DNA from: an uncultured Modestobacter sp.
Lineage (GTDB): Bacteria > Actinomycetota > Actinomycetes > Mycobacteriales > Geodermatophilaceae
Assembly (NCBI RefSeq): GCF_947486615.1
Contig: NZ_CANKUD010000004.1
Coordinates: 1 to 64,000, forward strand
Direction of reading: 5' to 3'
DNA length: 64,000 nt
Below, one piece after another: positions 63,551 to 64,000 of this stretch. A program made the translations under genes and the position numbers. Numbering within the stretch: the stretch's first letter is position 1; every line of letters starts with the position of its first letter. Under the pieces are notes generated by a model, which was given only the letters and a program-made list of their open reading frames with translations, had not been told where the DNA came from and searched no databases.

Positions 63551-64000
63551 CTACTGGGCTGCGGCCTCGAGGCCGGGCAGCAGGGCGTTGGCGCTCGCCG
63601 AGGCGTCGGACAGGACGACGACGTCGACCCGCCGGTTGACCGTGACGTAGCTGGGGTCGCTGTCGGGCACGAGCGGCCGGGTGCTGCCGTAGCCCGCCGC
63701 GGACATCCGGGTGTCGGGGATGCCGTCGGTCTCGGCGAGGTGCCGCAACACGGTCGTGGCACGGATCGCCGACAGCTCCCAGTTGGACGGCCACGGGCCA
63801 CCCGCGGTCACCGGCAGGGAGTTGGCGTGGCCCTCGACCTCGATCTGGTTGGGCAGGCCGAGCAGCGTCGGGGCCAGTGCGTCGAGGACGACCGTGCCCT
63901 GTGGCTGCAGTGTCGCCGACTCGGGCGCGAAGAGCACCGGGTCGGACACCACGTGGATGACCAGGCCGCGCTCGTCGATGACGAACTCGGCCGCGCCGGA
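63551..64000 (-). CDS. motB: MotB stator protein, C-terminal OmpA-like part (partial)
   Basis: The last 149 residues of a protein that continues past the right edge. The OmpA/MotB peptidoglycan-binding domain shows IEVEGHANSLPVTAG, SNWELSAIRATTVLRHL and RMSAAGYGSTRPL. The SNWELSxxRA string separates MotB from other OmpA-like proteins. The plug and membrane helix lie outside. It stops at TAG 63551-63553. With MotA it would form the proton- or sodium-driven stator anchored to peptidoglycan. It heads the visible part of the flagellar operon. Confidence 0.92.
   Translation of the reverse strand, partial: SGAAEFVIDERGLVIHVVSDPVLFAPESATLQPQGTVVLDALAPTLLGLPNQIEVEGHANSLPVTAGGPWPSNWELSAIRATTVLRHLAETDGIPDTRMSAAGYGSTRPLVPDSDPSYVTVNRRVDVVVLSDASASANALLPGLEAAAQ

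Overview
The window is about 64 kb of very GC-rich DNA. Genes are tightly packed, with frequent GTG starts and 4-bp ATGA/GTGA overlaps, and there is mycothiol-dependent chemistry (mca). These traits point to a high-GC Gram-positive actinomycete. An actinobacterial core (mfd-mazG-eno-ftsB-DUF501-ppx and greA-mca-hemolysin III-isoprenyl transferase-phoH2, recalled to lie in the same order in Mycobacterium tuberculosis) sits beside a flagellar export/switch operon. That combination suggests a motile lineage such as Geodermatophilaceae (Blastococcus, Geodermatophilus, Modestobacter); the family is an inference. No transposase, integrase, phage gene, rRNA or CRISPR array was seen.

Layout. (1) 1-13.5 kb: a Wzx/Wzy-type exopolysaccharide locus. 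It holds a fucosyltransferase-like enzyme, a GT2-GT4 double glycosyltransferase, a further GT2, an acyltransferase, a divergent glycosyltransferase, a pyruvyl transferase, the flippase, the polymerase, a Wzz/BY-kinase-like chain-length protein, a low-molecular-weight tyrosine phosphatase and a small cytidylyltransferase. (2) 13.6-25.2 kb: housekeeping block mfd, SurA-like lipoprotein, mazG, MscS channel, a membrane protein, enolase, FtsB/DivIC-like protein, DUF501 and Ppx/GppA. (3) 25.3-36.7 kb: mixed genes including a family 5 uracil-DNA glycosylase, a tRNA, a Bax inhibitor-1 protein, thiolase, an SGNH hydrolase, DUF2252, an acetyltransferase, an AAA+ ATPase/VWA pair and threonine ammonia-lyase. 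(4) 36.9-51.8 kb: DrrAB-like ABC transporter, M3 peptidase, RNHCP protein, greA, mca with its small membrane partner, PsiE, a secreted AMIN-like protein, a ribbon-helix-helix protein, geranylgeranyl reductase-like oxidoreductase, hemolysin III, isoprenyl transferase, DUF885 and PhoH2. (5) 51.9-64 kb, minus strand: motB(partial)-fliL-fliM-fliN-fliO-fliP-fliQ-fliR-flhB-flhA, an FlhF-like protein and a small membrane protein.

Most notable observations. The last large flagellar gene (52128-55325) keeps the FlhF N-terminus and an SRP-GTPase-like C-terminus, but every visible GTPase motif is degenerate. The two ends are separated by about 320 residues of Ala/Glu/Arg repeats, and the gene is translationally coupled to an 82-residue membrane protein. 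A family of hairpin repeats, six copies here, usually begins within a few bases of a stop codon (five of six copies); it shares AAGGACCCC edges and a TCGCACGCTC loop, and its stems co-vary. A tRNA with a UAA anticodon has a short (class I) variable loop. A ribbon-helix-helix protein has an 8-bp-spaced GATTACA direct repeat in its promoter. FliM lacks the usual N-terminal CheY-binding motif.
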